A DNA stretch of 17,519 nucleotides, taken from assembly GCA_023433265.1 (NCBI GenBank), contig JAEZDR010000112.1, positions 1-17,519 of the forward strand, read 5' to 3'. Below the pieces are notes generated by a model. The model did no database searches. It was not told the origin of the DNA and worked only from the letters and a program-made list of their open reading frames with translations. The position numbers and the translations under genes were made by a program. Below, one piece after another: positions 6,908-14,719 of this stretch; the first letter of the stretch is position 1; each line of letters begins with the position of its first letter. Source of the stretch: Bacteroidota bacterium (GTDB taxonomy: Bacteria; Bacteroidota; Bacteroidia; Chitinophagales; Chitinophagaceae).

Positions 6908-8182
6908 CTATTGCTTTGTGAAACGGATGGTAAAAACATGCCGCCTGTTTGTAAAAGTGTAGGCAATGTCGTAGTTGTAAACATCCGTGATAGCTTTTAC
7001 GATGGCCAGGCCCAAACCGGTAGACGCGGAGGACGGTTGTTCCTTATAAAAGCGCGCATACATGGATGCTGTATTTAGCGGGGTAGCAGCTCCTGTGTTT
7101 TCTATGCTGAGCTCGCAGTTCCTAAGCAAGATATTTACCTGTCCACCCTCTTTGTTGTGCACAATAGCATTCTTTATAAGGTTAGTGAGCAGTATGGTCG
7201 CCAGGTCGGCATTGCCATTTACAAGGCATTCCCCCTGCTCCTCTATGTGTACAGATACCTTGCTGTATTCTGCTTGTTCTGTCAGCTCTGTAACAAGATT
7301 CCTGGCAACCTGGTTGATGTTCACCTGCTCTGAAGCAATAAACTGTTTGTTCTCAATTTTAGACAACAGTAGAAGCGAACGGTTAAGGCGCGTCATCCTT
7401 TCCAGGTTATCCAGCGCAGCGGCCAGCAGTTGCAAATCCTCGCCTGTCAAACTTTCCCTTGCCGCCAGTGTTTCCAGTTTGTTGATGCTGATGGCCAACG
7501 GCGTCTGCAGCTCGTGCGATGCATTCTCCAAAAACTGTTTCTGGCTGTTATAGGTAGCTTTCGTTCTTTTCAGCAGCGATTGGATATTCTCATTCAGCAG
7601 GCGGAACTCTTCAATACGGGTATCCTGTACGGCAATATCCTCGTTTCCATTCAGGCGGTATTTTTTCAACTGGTCCACCAGGAAGTAAAACGATTTCCAT
7701 ATACGCGCTAGCAGCAGCTTGTTAAGCAGGATGAGCGAAACCACCAGCCCCAGGTAAAGCCATAACAAAGCATAAAGCAACTCGGTTACCAGGTCGTCTT
7801 CCTCTACCATGCTTGTGGCAACCTGCAATTGGTAAAACCTATCGCCGCGCCTGAAGGCTGTGGTTAATAAGCGCACGGGTTCATAGTCGTCTTCATTTAC
7901 CATGTACATAGAAGTATCTACATACCGGTCTTTGCTACTGATGCCTACGGTAGGCGGCAGCTCACGAATCATGAAGCCACTCTCGCCAAATTCACTCCTT
8001 CCCAGCAGCGAACTGTCGGTAGCCACGCGTTGCAGAATCAGGTGCTTCTGGTTATCCAGCCCATCGTCTATGCTGTCATAGATTTCATCCAGCAGGGCAT
8101 AATAAAAGATGGCCGCCCATATAGAAATTACCACTACCAGCGCAGCAACAAACGAATAGGTTGTAAGGTTTTGCAGCTTCAT
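6908..8182 (-). CDS. Membrane sensor histidine kinase
   Basis: A 424-residue inner-membrane sensor kinase. TM1 spans about residues 11-31 and TM2 about 134-158, with a periplasmic loop of about 100 residues between them, then a short linker. HisKA has the acceptor His223 in SHELQTPLA. The ATPase part has the N box NLIKNAIVHN (334-343) and the G2 box TGLGLAIV (388-395). The G1 region reads ENTGAA instead of DxGxG, a reduced form seen in many Bacteroidota kinases. The 3' end is slightly short but looks complete. Its ATG overlaps the regulator's stop by 4 bp (ATGA), so the two are co-translated and are surely a cognate pair. The signal may relate to the envelope, given the PepSY-like lipoprotein encoded next; that is inference. 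Confidence 0.95.
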   Translation of the reverse strand: MKLQNLTTYSFVAALVVVISIWAAIFYYALLDEIYDSIDDGLDNQKHLILQRVATDSSLLGRSEFGESGFMIRELPPTVGISSKDRYVDTSMYMVNEDDYEPVRLLTTAFRRGDRFYQLQVATSMVEEDDLVTELLYALLWLYLGLVVSLILLNKLLLARIWKSFYFLVDQLKKYRLNGNEDIAVQDTRIEEFRLLNENIQSLLKRTKATYNSQKQFLENASHELQTPLAISINKLETLAARESLTGEDLQLLAAALDNLERMTRLNRSLLLLSKIENKQFIASEQVNINQVARNLVTELTEQAEYSKVSVHIEEQGECLVNGNADLATILLTNLIKNAIVHNKEGGQVNILLRNCELSIENTGAATPLNTASMYARFYKEQPSSASTGLGLAIVKAITDVYNYDIAYTFTNRRHVFTIRFTKQ

Positions 8183-8853
8183 GTGGTTAGTTTATAGCCT
8201 ACACCATAAATAGCCGATATCTCAACGTCGGCATGTTGTTCCTTCAGCTTGCGGCGCAGGTTTTTGATTTGCGAATACACAAAGTCGAAGCTGTTGGCCT
8301 CATCTATCTTATCGCCCCATACATGCTCGGCAAGTGCATGTTTGTTTACCAGCCTGTTTTTATTCACCGCCAGGTAAAGCAATACGTCAAACTCTTTACG
8401 GTTGAATACCATCGGCTGTCCCTCCACGGTGGCTGTCCGCTCCACCGGGTCAATCTGAAGGTTGTTTATTGTTATCTGCTGACTGCCATTGAGTGTGTTG
8501 CGCCTGATGACCGACCTTACCCTTGCGTGCAGTTCGGCAAGGTGAAAAGGCTTGGCCAGGTAATCATCCGCCCCTAAATTGAGTCCTGTTACTTTATCTT
8601 CCAGCGAGTTTTTTGCCGATACAATGATCACGCTGCCTTCCCGGCCTTCTTTCTTCAATTGTTCCAGCAGGTGCAGCCCACTGCCGCCGGGCAGGCCAAT
8701 ATCCAACAGGATGCAGTCGTAACCGTAAATCATCAGCTTTTCCAGCGCAGCATCGTAGGTAGCTGCCTCTTCCACTGTGTACATTTCCTGCTGAAGGGAC
8801 TGCACAATGTTTTCGCGCATCTGTTGTTCATCTTCAATCACCAGGATCTTCAT
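8179..8853 (-). CDS. OmpR-family response regulator
   Basis: A 224-residue two-component response regulator. The receiver domain (1-115) has the acidic pair E7-D8, phospho-acceptor Asp51 in LLDIGLP, Ser78 in VSAK in place of the commoner Thr, and Lys100 in AKPF. A winged-helix DNA-binding domain follows (about 125-222), with the expected FNRKEFDVLLYLAVN, LAEHVWG and the closing AIYGVGYKL hairpin. It is the first gene of the minus-strand cluster and is read together with the kinase through a 4-bp overlap. Likely targets are its own cluster, including the PepSY-like and SdiA-regulated genes. The tandem repeats at 9066-9120, about 210 bp upstream of its start, are a possible operator, but nothing in the sequence proves it. 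Confidence 0.95.
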   Translation of the reverse strand: MKILVIEDEQQMRENIVQSLQQEMYTVEEAATYDAALEKLMIYGYDCILLDIGLPGGSGLHLLEQLKKEGREGSVIIVSAKNSLEDKVTGLNLGADDYLAKPFHLAELHARVRSVIRRNTLNGSQQITINNLQIDPVERTATVEGQPMVFNRKEFDVLLYLAVNKNRLVNKHALAEHVWGDKIDEANSFDFVYSQIKNLRRKLKEQHADVEISAIYGVGYKLTT

Positions 8854-9270
8854 AGCTCAGAAATTGTGTAAAATAAAGTGCCAATTCTGTAAAGAACAGG
8901 GAACCATAACGCCTAAGCCGTGCATGGCAGGATGATTTAGCCAGCTAAGTACAGGCATACCGCAGGGTTAGAGAGAGGTAAGAGACTTATCGGGCATGGG
9001 GTAGCGTTTTAGCGGGTACGTAGCTTGTACAGGCTGCTGGCACATCAGTGTCATATGAGAGACAGCCCATAGGAAACCCATTGCAAACCCATTGCAAACC
9101 TATCGGAAACCCATTGCGACCTTTTTGACCACCCTTTTGAAACGCAGCGCCAACCCGTCCAAAAATCTTAAGCAATCGTTAATGTGCAGCGATGCGTCTC
9201 ATTTTTTTTGAGGATGTGTAAGAAAACCAAGATTAATCCGTTTTAAGCATATACACCAAAACCCCAGGCT
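8854..9270. other. 417-bp intergenic region with 11-bp repeat array
   Basis: This gap separates the divergent two-component cluster and the 248-residue gene, so promoters for both must lie here. I see the 11-bp repeat array (9066-9120) and an A/T run at 9201-9210, but no clear Bacteroidota promoter pair, terminator or RNA gene. An open frame on the minus strand at 8987-9175 runs through the repeats and looks random. Confidence 0.7.
9066..9120. repeat. Five tandem 11-bp repeats (CCCATTGCAAA type)
   Basis: Units read CCCATAGGAAA, CCCATTGCAAA, CCCATTGCAAA, CCTATCGGAAA and CCCATTGCGAC, with no spacer. The period is close to one helical turn, which would put all units on the same face of the DNA. 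The period is not a multiple of three, so it is not a coding repeat. The array lies between divergent genes, a suitable place for an operator array. Confidence 0.9.
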
Positions 9271-10017
9271 ATGTCAAAACTAAGAAGCCATCTCAAGGTC
9301 ACCGGGCAAGTGGATGATATGATCTTTTACAAAAACAGGTTAGCAGGCTGCATTGTCGGCAGGAAGAGAGATTTTACGCTGAGCCAAAAGGTGAAAGAAT
9401 CCCCGGTTTATGAAAACCTGAGGAGCCACCAGCGGGCAATGGGCTTTACATCGCATGCGTGTAAACTATTGCGCGACTGCCTTTCGCCTGCGATACATGA
9501 TATTGCCGACAATACCATGAACACAAGGTTGCTGCTGCCGGCGCTTGCGCTTACGAAGCTTTACAGCAGCAACGGCTGGAATGAACACCCTTTTGAAACA
9601 AAAGCGGCAAACGCACTGAATGGATTTGCGTTCAACAAGCGCGCGAATGTTACCAATGTACTTTCAGGTAATATCTGCATTGAGGTGGCTGAGAACGAGG
9701 TTAGGCTGGTATTTGAAAAGGTGGAGGCCCAATTGGTAAAAACGGCAACCCATTTTAAGGTGATGAGCAGCGTCGGCGGTATTGATTTTATAAATGAGCG
9801 CCATAAAACCATTAGTGTTGAAAGTACTTATTACCCATACAATGAAAACGGAGTGGACTTTCAATTGGTGACACCCCTGCCTAAAGGTTTCCCGGTGTAT
9901 TATTTTGTGTTAAGCGTGCGGCAGTACGGTTACGACGAGGGACGCTATGCCTCTCGCAAAAACAGAACGGGAAAAGCGGCAAATATTATGGCGGTGGTGG
10001 TAAGGGGGAGAGAGTAA
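9271..10017 (+). CDS. Unrecognised 248-residue protein
   Basis: I do not recognise this protein. It is a soluble-looking 248-residue chain with no signal peptide or membrane segment. The N-terminal part (1-60) is basic (many Lys/Arg, including VGRKRDF and NLRSHQRAMGF), with a VDDMIFYKNR phrase. The middle (60-125) is helical. The C-terminal half (about 128-215) looks beta-rich (NVLSGNICIEVAE, VRLVFEK, KGFPVYYFVLSVRQYGY). The tail is basic again (YASRKNRTGKAANIM). The basic ends could bind nucleic acid, but that is speculation. It stands alone, divergent from the two-component cluster and convergent with the WD40 gene, 34 bp apart. The base composition matches the left part of the window. The coding call is strong from length and continuity; the function is unknown. 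Confidence 0.8.
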   Translation: MSKLRSHLKVTGQVDDMIFYKNRLAGCIVGRKRDFTLSQKVKESPVYENLRSHQRAMGFTSHACKLLRDCLSPAIHDIADNTMNTRLLLPALALTKLYSSNGWNEHPFETKAANALNGFAFNKRANVTNVLSGNICIEVAENEVRLVFEKVEAQLVKTATHFKVMSSVGGIDFINERHKTISVESTYYPYNENGVDFQLVTPLPKGFPVYYFVLSVRQYGYDEGRYASRKNRTGKAANIMAVVVRGRE

Positions 10018-10051
10018 GGTTAATCCAACAGCTATACGGTTATAGTGCAGT

Positions 10052-11113
10052 TCATTCCATCATCTTCCAAACCTGTACCTGTTTGTCCTCGCCGGCTGTA
10101 ACAAAGTATTTACCATCGGCACTCCAGCTCACATCATTTACATCGTTGCCATGACCGCTCATGGTTTGCAATGGTTTGCCGGTGTTTACCTGCCATAGCC
10201 TTGCAGTTACACCCTTATTGTGGTGTGTGTTGCCGAAGAAGTTTTGCAACACCTCTCCTATTGCAGGTTTGTCAAGGTGACCGCTCAGCAGCATCGTTCC
10301 ATCGGGGCTAAAGTCCAGCCCATAGACATGGCGCAGGCCTGTACCCAATGTTTTTACCGGTTGCAGGTTACGGAGGTTCCAGAGCTTGATATCACCATCA
10401 TCACTTCCGCTGGCAAGGAGCGTTCCGCCGGCGTTTACTGCCAGGCTCACCACCGCTTCGTCATGTGCTTCCAGGGTGTGCAGCAACTTGCCGCTTTGCG
10501 TCTGCCATAACTTGATGTGCGTGTCGAAGCCGCTGCTAATGATGGTATCGCCTGTTGCGGTGAAGGTTACTGCCCAGACGTTGCGCTCATGGCCGCTATA
10601 GCTACCCAACAGTTTAAAGGTTTGCGCGTCCCATAGCTTTACCAGCTTGTCTTCGCCCGCAGTAGCAATGATGTTTGCCTGCGGATGCCAGGCAACCGTC
10701 CACACCGTACCCTCGTGTGCCTGCCATGCTGCCACCAGCTTTTTGCCTGCAACATCCCAAAGCCTGAGCTTGCCATCATAGGCAGTCGTTACCAGTTGGC
10801 TCCCGTCGCGGCTAAAGGCGAGGTTGGTAAGCGGCACCGGGTGCTTAAGTTCCGCAATCGTAGCGCCGCCGGTTGCATGTAAATAGACGGTACTGTCTAC
10901 ACCGGCGCTTGCAATGATGTTGCCCCGCGGGCTAAACTTTGCCACCCATACAGGCTCCTTGTGCGACGTGATGGTAGGCTGCAACCTGCAGAGGCCATTG
11001 TCTATTTCTTTATCGCTGTGCAGAAACCAATAATACAGGGGGATGGCCAGCAGTAAAACCAGCAGGCTGAGAATTGCAAGGTCTCTACCGGTCTTTTTCT
11101 TCTTTGCAATCAT
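10052..11113 (-). CDS. Membrane-anchored seven-repeat WD40 protein
   Basis: A 353-residue protein with one N-terminal membrane helix (about residues 12-30, preceded by KKKKTGR) and a seven-bladed WD40 propeller filling the rest. Repeats start at about residues 51, 91, 133, 175, 217, 260 and 321; most have the GH...W-D/K-x-W pattern, for example KLRLWD, LVKLWD, IKLWQ, DIKLWN, ARLWQ and VQVWK. The basic N-terminus suggests the propeller faces the periplasm if the helix is a signal anchor. Repeat six carries an insert of about 17 residues (285-300) between its strands, unlike the others. WD40 propellers are protein-interaction platforms; no enzymatic domain is attached and the partner is unknown. 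It is divergent from the restriction-modification island, which starts about 230 bp away. Confidence 0.92.
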   Translation of the reverse strand: MIAKKKKTGRDLAILSLLVLLLAIPLYYWFLHSDKEIDNGLCRLQPTITSHKEPVWVAKFSPRGNIIASAGVDSTVYLHATGGATIAELKHPVPLTNLAFSRDGSQLVTTAYDGKLRLWDVAGKKLVAAWQAHEGTVWTVAWHPQANIIATAGEDKLVKLWDAQTFKLLGSYSGHERNVWAVTFTATGDTIISSGFDTHIKLWQTQSGKLLHTLEAHDEAVVSLAVNAGGTLLASGSDDGDIKLWNLRNLQPVKTLGTGLRHVYGLDFSPDGTMLLSGHLDKPAIGEVLQNFFGNTHHNKGVTARLWQVNTGKPLQTMSGHGNDVNDVSWSADGKYFVTAGEDKQVQVWKMME

Positions 11114-11206
11114 GTCTCATAGCGTGGTTGATTTTTAGTTGGGAGACGATGATGAATGATGCAACAAGATTAGGTGGTTTAGGGTTTAAGTGTGGTGGAT
11201 TGTGAT

Positions 11207-11235
11207 GGGTGGGGCGGAAGGGGGATGGGTGGGGG
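11207..11235 (+). other. G-quadruplex-capable tract upstream of the methyltransferase
   Basis: Five runs of three or more G on the plus strand: GGG at 11207, GGGG at 11211, GGGGG at 11220, GGG at 11227 and GGGGG at 11231, with loops of 1, 5, 2 and 1 bases. This fits the standard intramolecular quadruplex pattern. It lies about 60 bp before the likely promoter of the methyltransferase operon. Confidence 0.65.
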
Positions 11236-11297
11236 AGTCGTAGCTACTATTGAAGCCCTGAACTCCTATAAAAAGTTATCAACAAGTTGCTAAATAT

Positions 11298-11330
11298 TTT
11301 GGAATCTCATGCGAGTTGTCCGTAATTTTG
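11298..11330 (+). promoter_or_regulatory. Bacteroidota-type promoter for the methyltransferase operon
   Basis: TTTG at 11298-11301 and TAATTTTG at 11323-11330 fit the Bacteroidota consensus TTTG / TAnnTTTG, with a 21-bp spacer (slightly longer than the usual 19). The ATG at 11348 is 18 bp after the second element, so the leader would be only about 10 bases. Confidence 0.5.
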
Positions 11331-11347
11331 TCCGCAATTATTAACTT

Positions 11348-13567
11348 ATGCTTAAAGCTAACTTCTACCTTGATAAGCCGGATAAAAATCATCACCATCC
11401 CATATATGTCAGTGTTAGGAAAAGCAGCATCCAAATAAAGGTTGCACTTGGAGAAAAGATTAAGTTGAAGGACTGGAATAAGAAACTACAACGACCAAAA
11501 AGTAGTTACAATAATTATAAGTTTTTATGCAAGTATTTGGATTTTATCCAAACGGAATTCAACATTTTCATTCAGAAGCAGGGAAATAATACTTTCACTG
11601 AAGCTAAGATCAAAGCAAAACTCAAAGCGCTAGCAGACGCTCACAAGGTCCAAAATGCAGCAATAATCCTACAAGAAAGCACTACAATTCTTGGTAAAAC
11701 ACCAGTTACTTTTATTGATCTTTTTGCAGGAGCAGGCGGTTTCAGCGAGGGTTTTTTACAAGCGGAAACAAATAACAAATTTTTCGATTTTCTTTTAGCT
11801 AGCGATATAAATGAGAATTGTGAGCTAACGCATAGAGTTCGCTATAATTATCAACTTGGTTTGGATGCTGAGTTTATAACTCAGGATATTACTGAACATG
11901 ATTTTTTGGATAATCTCTTCAACAAAATCCAGAACAAAACTGTTGATGTAGTCTGCGGCGGACCACCTTGTCAAAGTTTTAGTTTGGCTGGAAAGCGAAA
12001 AAAATTCGACAAAAAGGATGACCTGTTTTCCCACTACTTAAAGGTAATAAGGCTGCTGCGCCCCAAGTACTTTGTGATGGAAAATGTAAAAGGAATATTG
12101 ACAAAAGAGGGAGGCAAAATCAAAGACCTTATTCTGAAAGAAATACGTTCTATTATTGATGTTACTAGGTTTCCGGAGCTGCTCGCGTTTATAAGCACCC
12201 TAAAAGCGACTTTGAAAGAGAAGTCCTTCTTACTTGATTGTTATTTGCTGCGTCTGCAGTTCGAAGTAAATACGGATACTTCTCTTCAAGCACTAAAGGA
12301 TAAATATATCCAGGCAATAGAATCTAGGTTTCGCTCACTCACGCCAAAAATCGTAGACTACAAAACCAGTAAAACAGATGTCCATATAAATACTATTCGG
12401 CGTGGATTCAAACTGCTGCAACGAGACAAAGAGCTAAATTATATACGAAAGAAGGTTATTTATGAGAAAGCGCACAACAACTTGGATGATGATCTTTTTG
12501 CGGGAGGATTCGATGAGTTCCTGAACTCAATCGATCTGGAGAACATCGTCGAAAACGTTCAAAGCGCGTTCAAGAAAATTAAGCCAAATCCATCGTTTGC
12601 AGAAGAGATTGAACAGATCGTTGCCTCATTAACTATCTACTTAAGCAGTTTCGATGAATGCATGCAAAACCTTCTTAGGATAGCTAAGCAGGTTGGGAAA
12701 GAAGCAGAATTAAACCGGTTACTTGATAGCATCAGGCTCTATAATATAAACAAGCCGTTCATTGCACTAGCATCCGATTATGGAGTTCCCCAAAACAGGG
12801 AGCGAGTATTGTTTATCGGGTGTAGAAAAGATCAGCCGTTAATTGAAGCCATACCTCCTACAGTGAAGAAAAAAGAGAAAGTAACAGTATTTGAGGCATT
12901 ATTTGACTTAGACTTCATCGATAATAACGAAGATGCCTCATCCTACGAAGAAGTTGATGTACGTAGTAAGTTCAATGGGAGCAGTGAAGCAATGTTAGCT
13001 CTTTTAAAGAGACGCAACATTGACGGGTCAGTTGCAGATACCGGGGAGACTTATGCGAACTGGTCGAAAAAGGGAAGGTTAAACGGGAGGTTTGCAGATA
13101 TGAAACCTCCAGTATACGTACGAAACTTCGATGAATATCGAAATATTGCGTTTGCTACTGTTAAGCCTCTCCAGAACCATAAAACGAGCAACCAAAATGC
13201 CGATGTCATTAAGAGATTAGAAATAATATTAAGCTCCGGAGAGTATGAAGTGGCAAAACAGAAGCTTCGTCAAGCCGGGCTTGACTCAGAAAAGCGTAAT
13301 TACAATGTCTTGAAGCCTGATGCGCAAAGCCCGACAGTAATGACTATTCCTGATGATTACATTCATTACTCTTCACCGAGAGCTTTAACTGTACGAGAAA
13401 TGGCAAGGCTGCAGTCATTTGATGATTCGTTTGTTTTTCAAGGTAAGCGATCAACAGGAGGCGACAAACGTAAAGTGGAAGTGCCCCAATTTACCCTTGT
13501 TGGAAATGCAGTTCCTCCATTGATGGCGAGAGCTGTAGCAATGGAAATATTAAAGAAGATTCAGTAA
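11348..13567 (+). CDS. DNA cytosine-5 methyltransferase with fused integrase-like Arm domain
   Basis: A 739-residue DNA (cytosine-5) methyltransferase of a restriction-modification system. Motif I is FIDLFAGAGGF (122-132); motif IV is GGPPCQS with catalytic Cys208; motif VI ENVKG (245-249); motif VIII QNRERV (482-487); a target-recognition region about 510-660; motif IX ALTVREMARLQSF (679-691); motif X VGNAVPP (718-724). Residues 1-100 resemble the Arm DNA-binding domain of Bacteroidota tyrosine recombinases (PIYVSVRKSS, KLKDWNKKLQR, KYLDFIQTEF) but no recombinase catalytic domain follows. There is no Met between residue 1 and 244, so an ATG start within the fusion is excluded. Residues about 258-468 are an extra, mostly helical insert between VI and VIII, where typical enzymes have a few dozen residues. 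First gene of the operon; 9 bp to the next gene. The function is certain; the roles of fusion and insert are unknown. Confidence 0.95.
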   Translation: MLKANFYLDKPDKNHHHPIYVSVRKSSIQIKVALGEKIKLKDWNKKLQRPKSSYNNYKFLCKYLDFIQTEFNIFIQKQGNNTFTEAKIKAKLKALADAHKVQNAAIILQESTTILGKTPVTFIDLFAGAGGFSEGFLQAETNNKFFDFLLASDINENCELTHRVRYNYQLGLDAEFITQDITEHDFLDNLFNKIQNKTVDVVCGGPPCQSFSLAGKRKKFDKKDDLFSHYLKVIRLLRPKYFVMENVKGILTKEGGKIKDLILKEIRSIIDVTRFPELLAFISTLKATLKEKSFLLDCYLLRLQFEVNTDTSLQALKDKYIQAIESRFRSLTPKIVDYKTSKTDVHINTIRRGFKLLQRDKELNYIRKKVIYEKAHNNLDDDLFAGGFDEFLNSIDLENIVENVQSAFKKIKPNPSFAEEIEQIVASLTIYLSSFDECMQNLLRIAKQVGKEAELNRLLDSIRLYNINKPFIALASDYGVPQNRERVLFIGCRKDQPLIEAIPPTVKKKEKVTVFEALFDLDFIDNNEDASSYEEVDVRSKFNGSSEAMLALLKRRNIDGSVADTGETYANWSKKGRLNGRFADMKPPVYVRNFDEYRNIAFATVKPLQNHKTSNQNADVIKRLEIILSSGEYEVAKQKLRQAGLDSEKRNYNVLKPDAQSPTVMTIPDDYIHYSSPRALTVREMARLQSFDDSFVFQGKRSTGGDKRKVEVPQFTLVGNAVPPLMARAVAMEILKKIQ

Positions 13568-13576
13568 ATTCACTCC

Positions 13577-14719
13577 ATGAGTTCACTACAGATTATTGGT
13601 ACTACAAAAGATTTGAGGACAAATACTACTGTTCTTTACGCTCAAATAAAAATAGCGGATTATTTGCCTTTTGTAGGAGATGATTTCGACAGGTTTGAAA
13701 TCCAACGAAAGAAAGAATCTCATAAAGGTTATAAACGTCTTAAGAAAGACATTGAATTGGGAGCACTCATCCCTACAATAACACTTGCAGTTGAGCCTTC
13801 AATAGTTCCTGAGTATAAGGAGCTGGTAGAAAGCGAAAACTCGAATGCAATAGTTGATAAACTATTGTCGGATCCAGAAAAGATCTATATTCTTGATGGG
13901 CTTCAAAGAACTTACATTATCAAAGAAATCGTTTCGGCTGGCGCATTGCTGAATGAAGATCAACAACTACTTCTCGAAATCTGGCTGGAATCTAATATCA
14001 ATCATCTAATCTATAGATTGATTGTACTTAACTCTGGACAAAAGCCAATGTCGATGAGGCATCAGATTGAACTACTATTCATTACGATGCGAGAAACACT
14101 CACTAACGAAATTCCTGACTTAACAGTTTTAAGGGAAAGTGACGAAACCGTACGAACAAAAGCGAAAGAATTTCCTTTTGAAAGACTGGTTACCTCTTAC
14201 AAAGCGTTTTTAACTAAATCTCCAGAAATTGATAAGGACAACATTATCGCTGAAAAAATAATTGAAACCGACATATTAGATTCTGAGGAAGAGTTTTTAT
14301 CTGCGTCTTTTCTCTCCTTTAAAAGGTACTTGATTATTTACTGTCAACTAGACGGTGAAGTTTATCGCATATATCACGGCTCCACCCTTAATAAATACAG
14401 AAACTGGCTGGCAGATGGTAATGTTATCAACTCTTTTTTTGCCGCTTTAAGCAAAACGCTTTTGAATGAATCCAGAGAAGCCGCCATCACCAAATCTCTA
14501 TCCACCTTGCTCGATAAGCTCCGCAGCTCTAACCTTGGTGACGATCCTTTAGAGTTGACAAAATATTCAGAGCTGCGTTCGGAGAAAGCTAACCCTAAAC
14601 TTTACAATGTTGGGTTCGCTACACGAAAATTACTGACGAGTGCTTTCGTTGAGTTCTTCAAATTTGAAGGTGAACAGTCTCTTGGCGATTGTTGGCTGAT
14701 AAGTTCTGCTGAGCTATGA
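13577..14719 (+). CDS. DGQHR-like (ParB/DUF262-related) protein
   Basis: A 380-residue protein probably related to the DGQHR/DndB and ParB-like groups. The key phrase is ILDGLQRT (residues 105-112), a variant of DGQHR, placed after a GYKRLKKDIE...IPTITLAV segment as in that family. The second family-like feature is the LIVLNSGQKPMS segment (148-159), resembling the Asn/Gln-lys region downstream of DGQHR. No membrane segment. Members of this group are found in DNA-modification and defence islands, where they can be DNA-binding regulators or NTP-using components; which applies here is not known. It sits 9 bp after the methyltransferase gene and overlaps the next gene by 4 bp (ATGA), so it is in the same operon. 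Assignment is by motif only. Confidence 0.6.
   Translation: MSSLQIIGTTKDLRTNTTVLYAQIKIADYLPFVGDDFDRFEIQRKKESHKGYKRLKKDIELGALIPTITLAVEPSIVPEYKELVESENSNAIVDKLLSDPEKIYILDGLQRTYIIKEIVSAGALLNEDQQLLLEIWLESNINHLIYRLIVLNSGQKPMSMRHQIELLFITMRETLTNEIPDLTVLRESDETVRTKAKEFPFERLVTSYKAFLTKSPEIDKDNIIAEKIIETDILDSEEEFLSASFLSFKRYLIIYCQLDGEVYRIYHGSTLNKYRNWLADGNVINSFFAALSKTLLNESREAAITKSLSTLLDKLRSSNLGDDPLELTKYSELRSEKANPKLYNVGFATRKLLTSAFVEFFKFEGEQSLGDCWLISSAEL

Noticed and set aside
9066..9120. CRISPR-like array
   Set aside because: The repeats are 11 bp and directly adjacent, with no spacers.
8987..9175. Minus-strand 62-residue open frame across the 11-bp repeats
   Set aside because: The near-repeated peptide comes from the non-coding 11-bp repeats and the rest is random; there is no domain or plausible start context.
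9960..10015. Similarity between the C-terminus of the 248-residue protein (KAANIM) and that of the SdiA-regulated protein (TAANIM)
   Set aside because: Only a six-to-eight residue match in otherwise unrelated proteins; likely chance.
11348..11650. A separate truncated integrase gene before the methyltransferase
   Set aside because: The frame is continuous with the methyltransferase, with no stop and no internal ATG before the catalytic part, so it is one fused gene.
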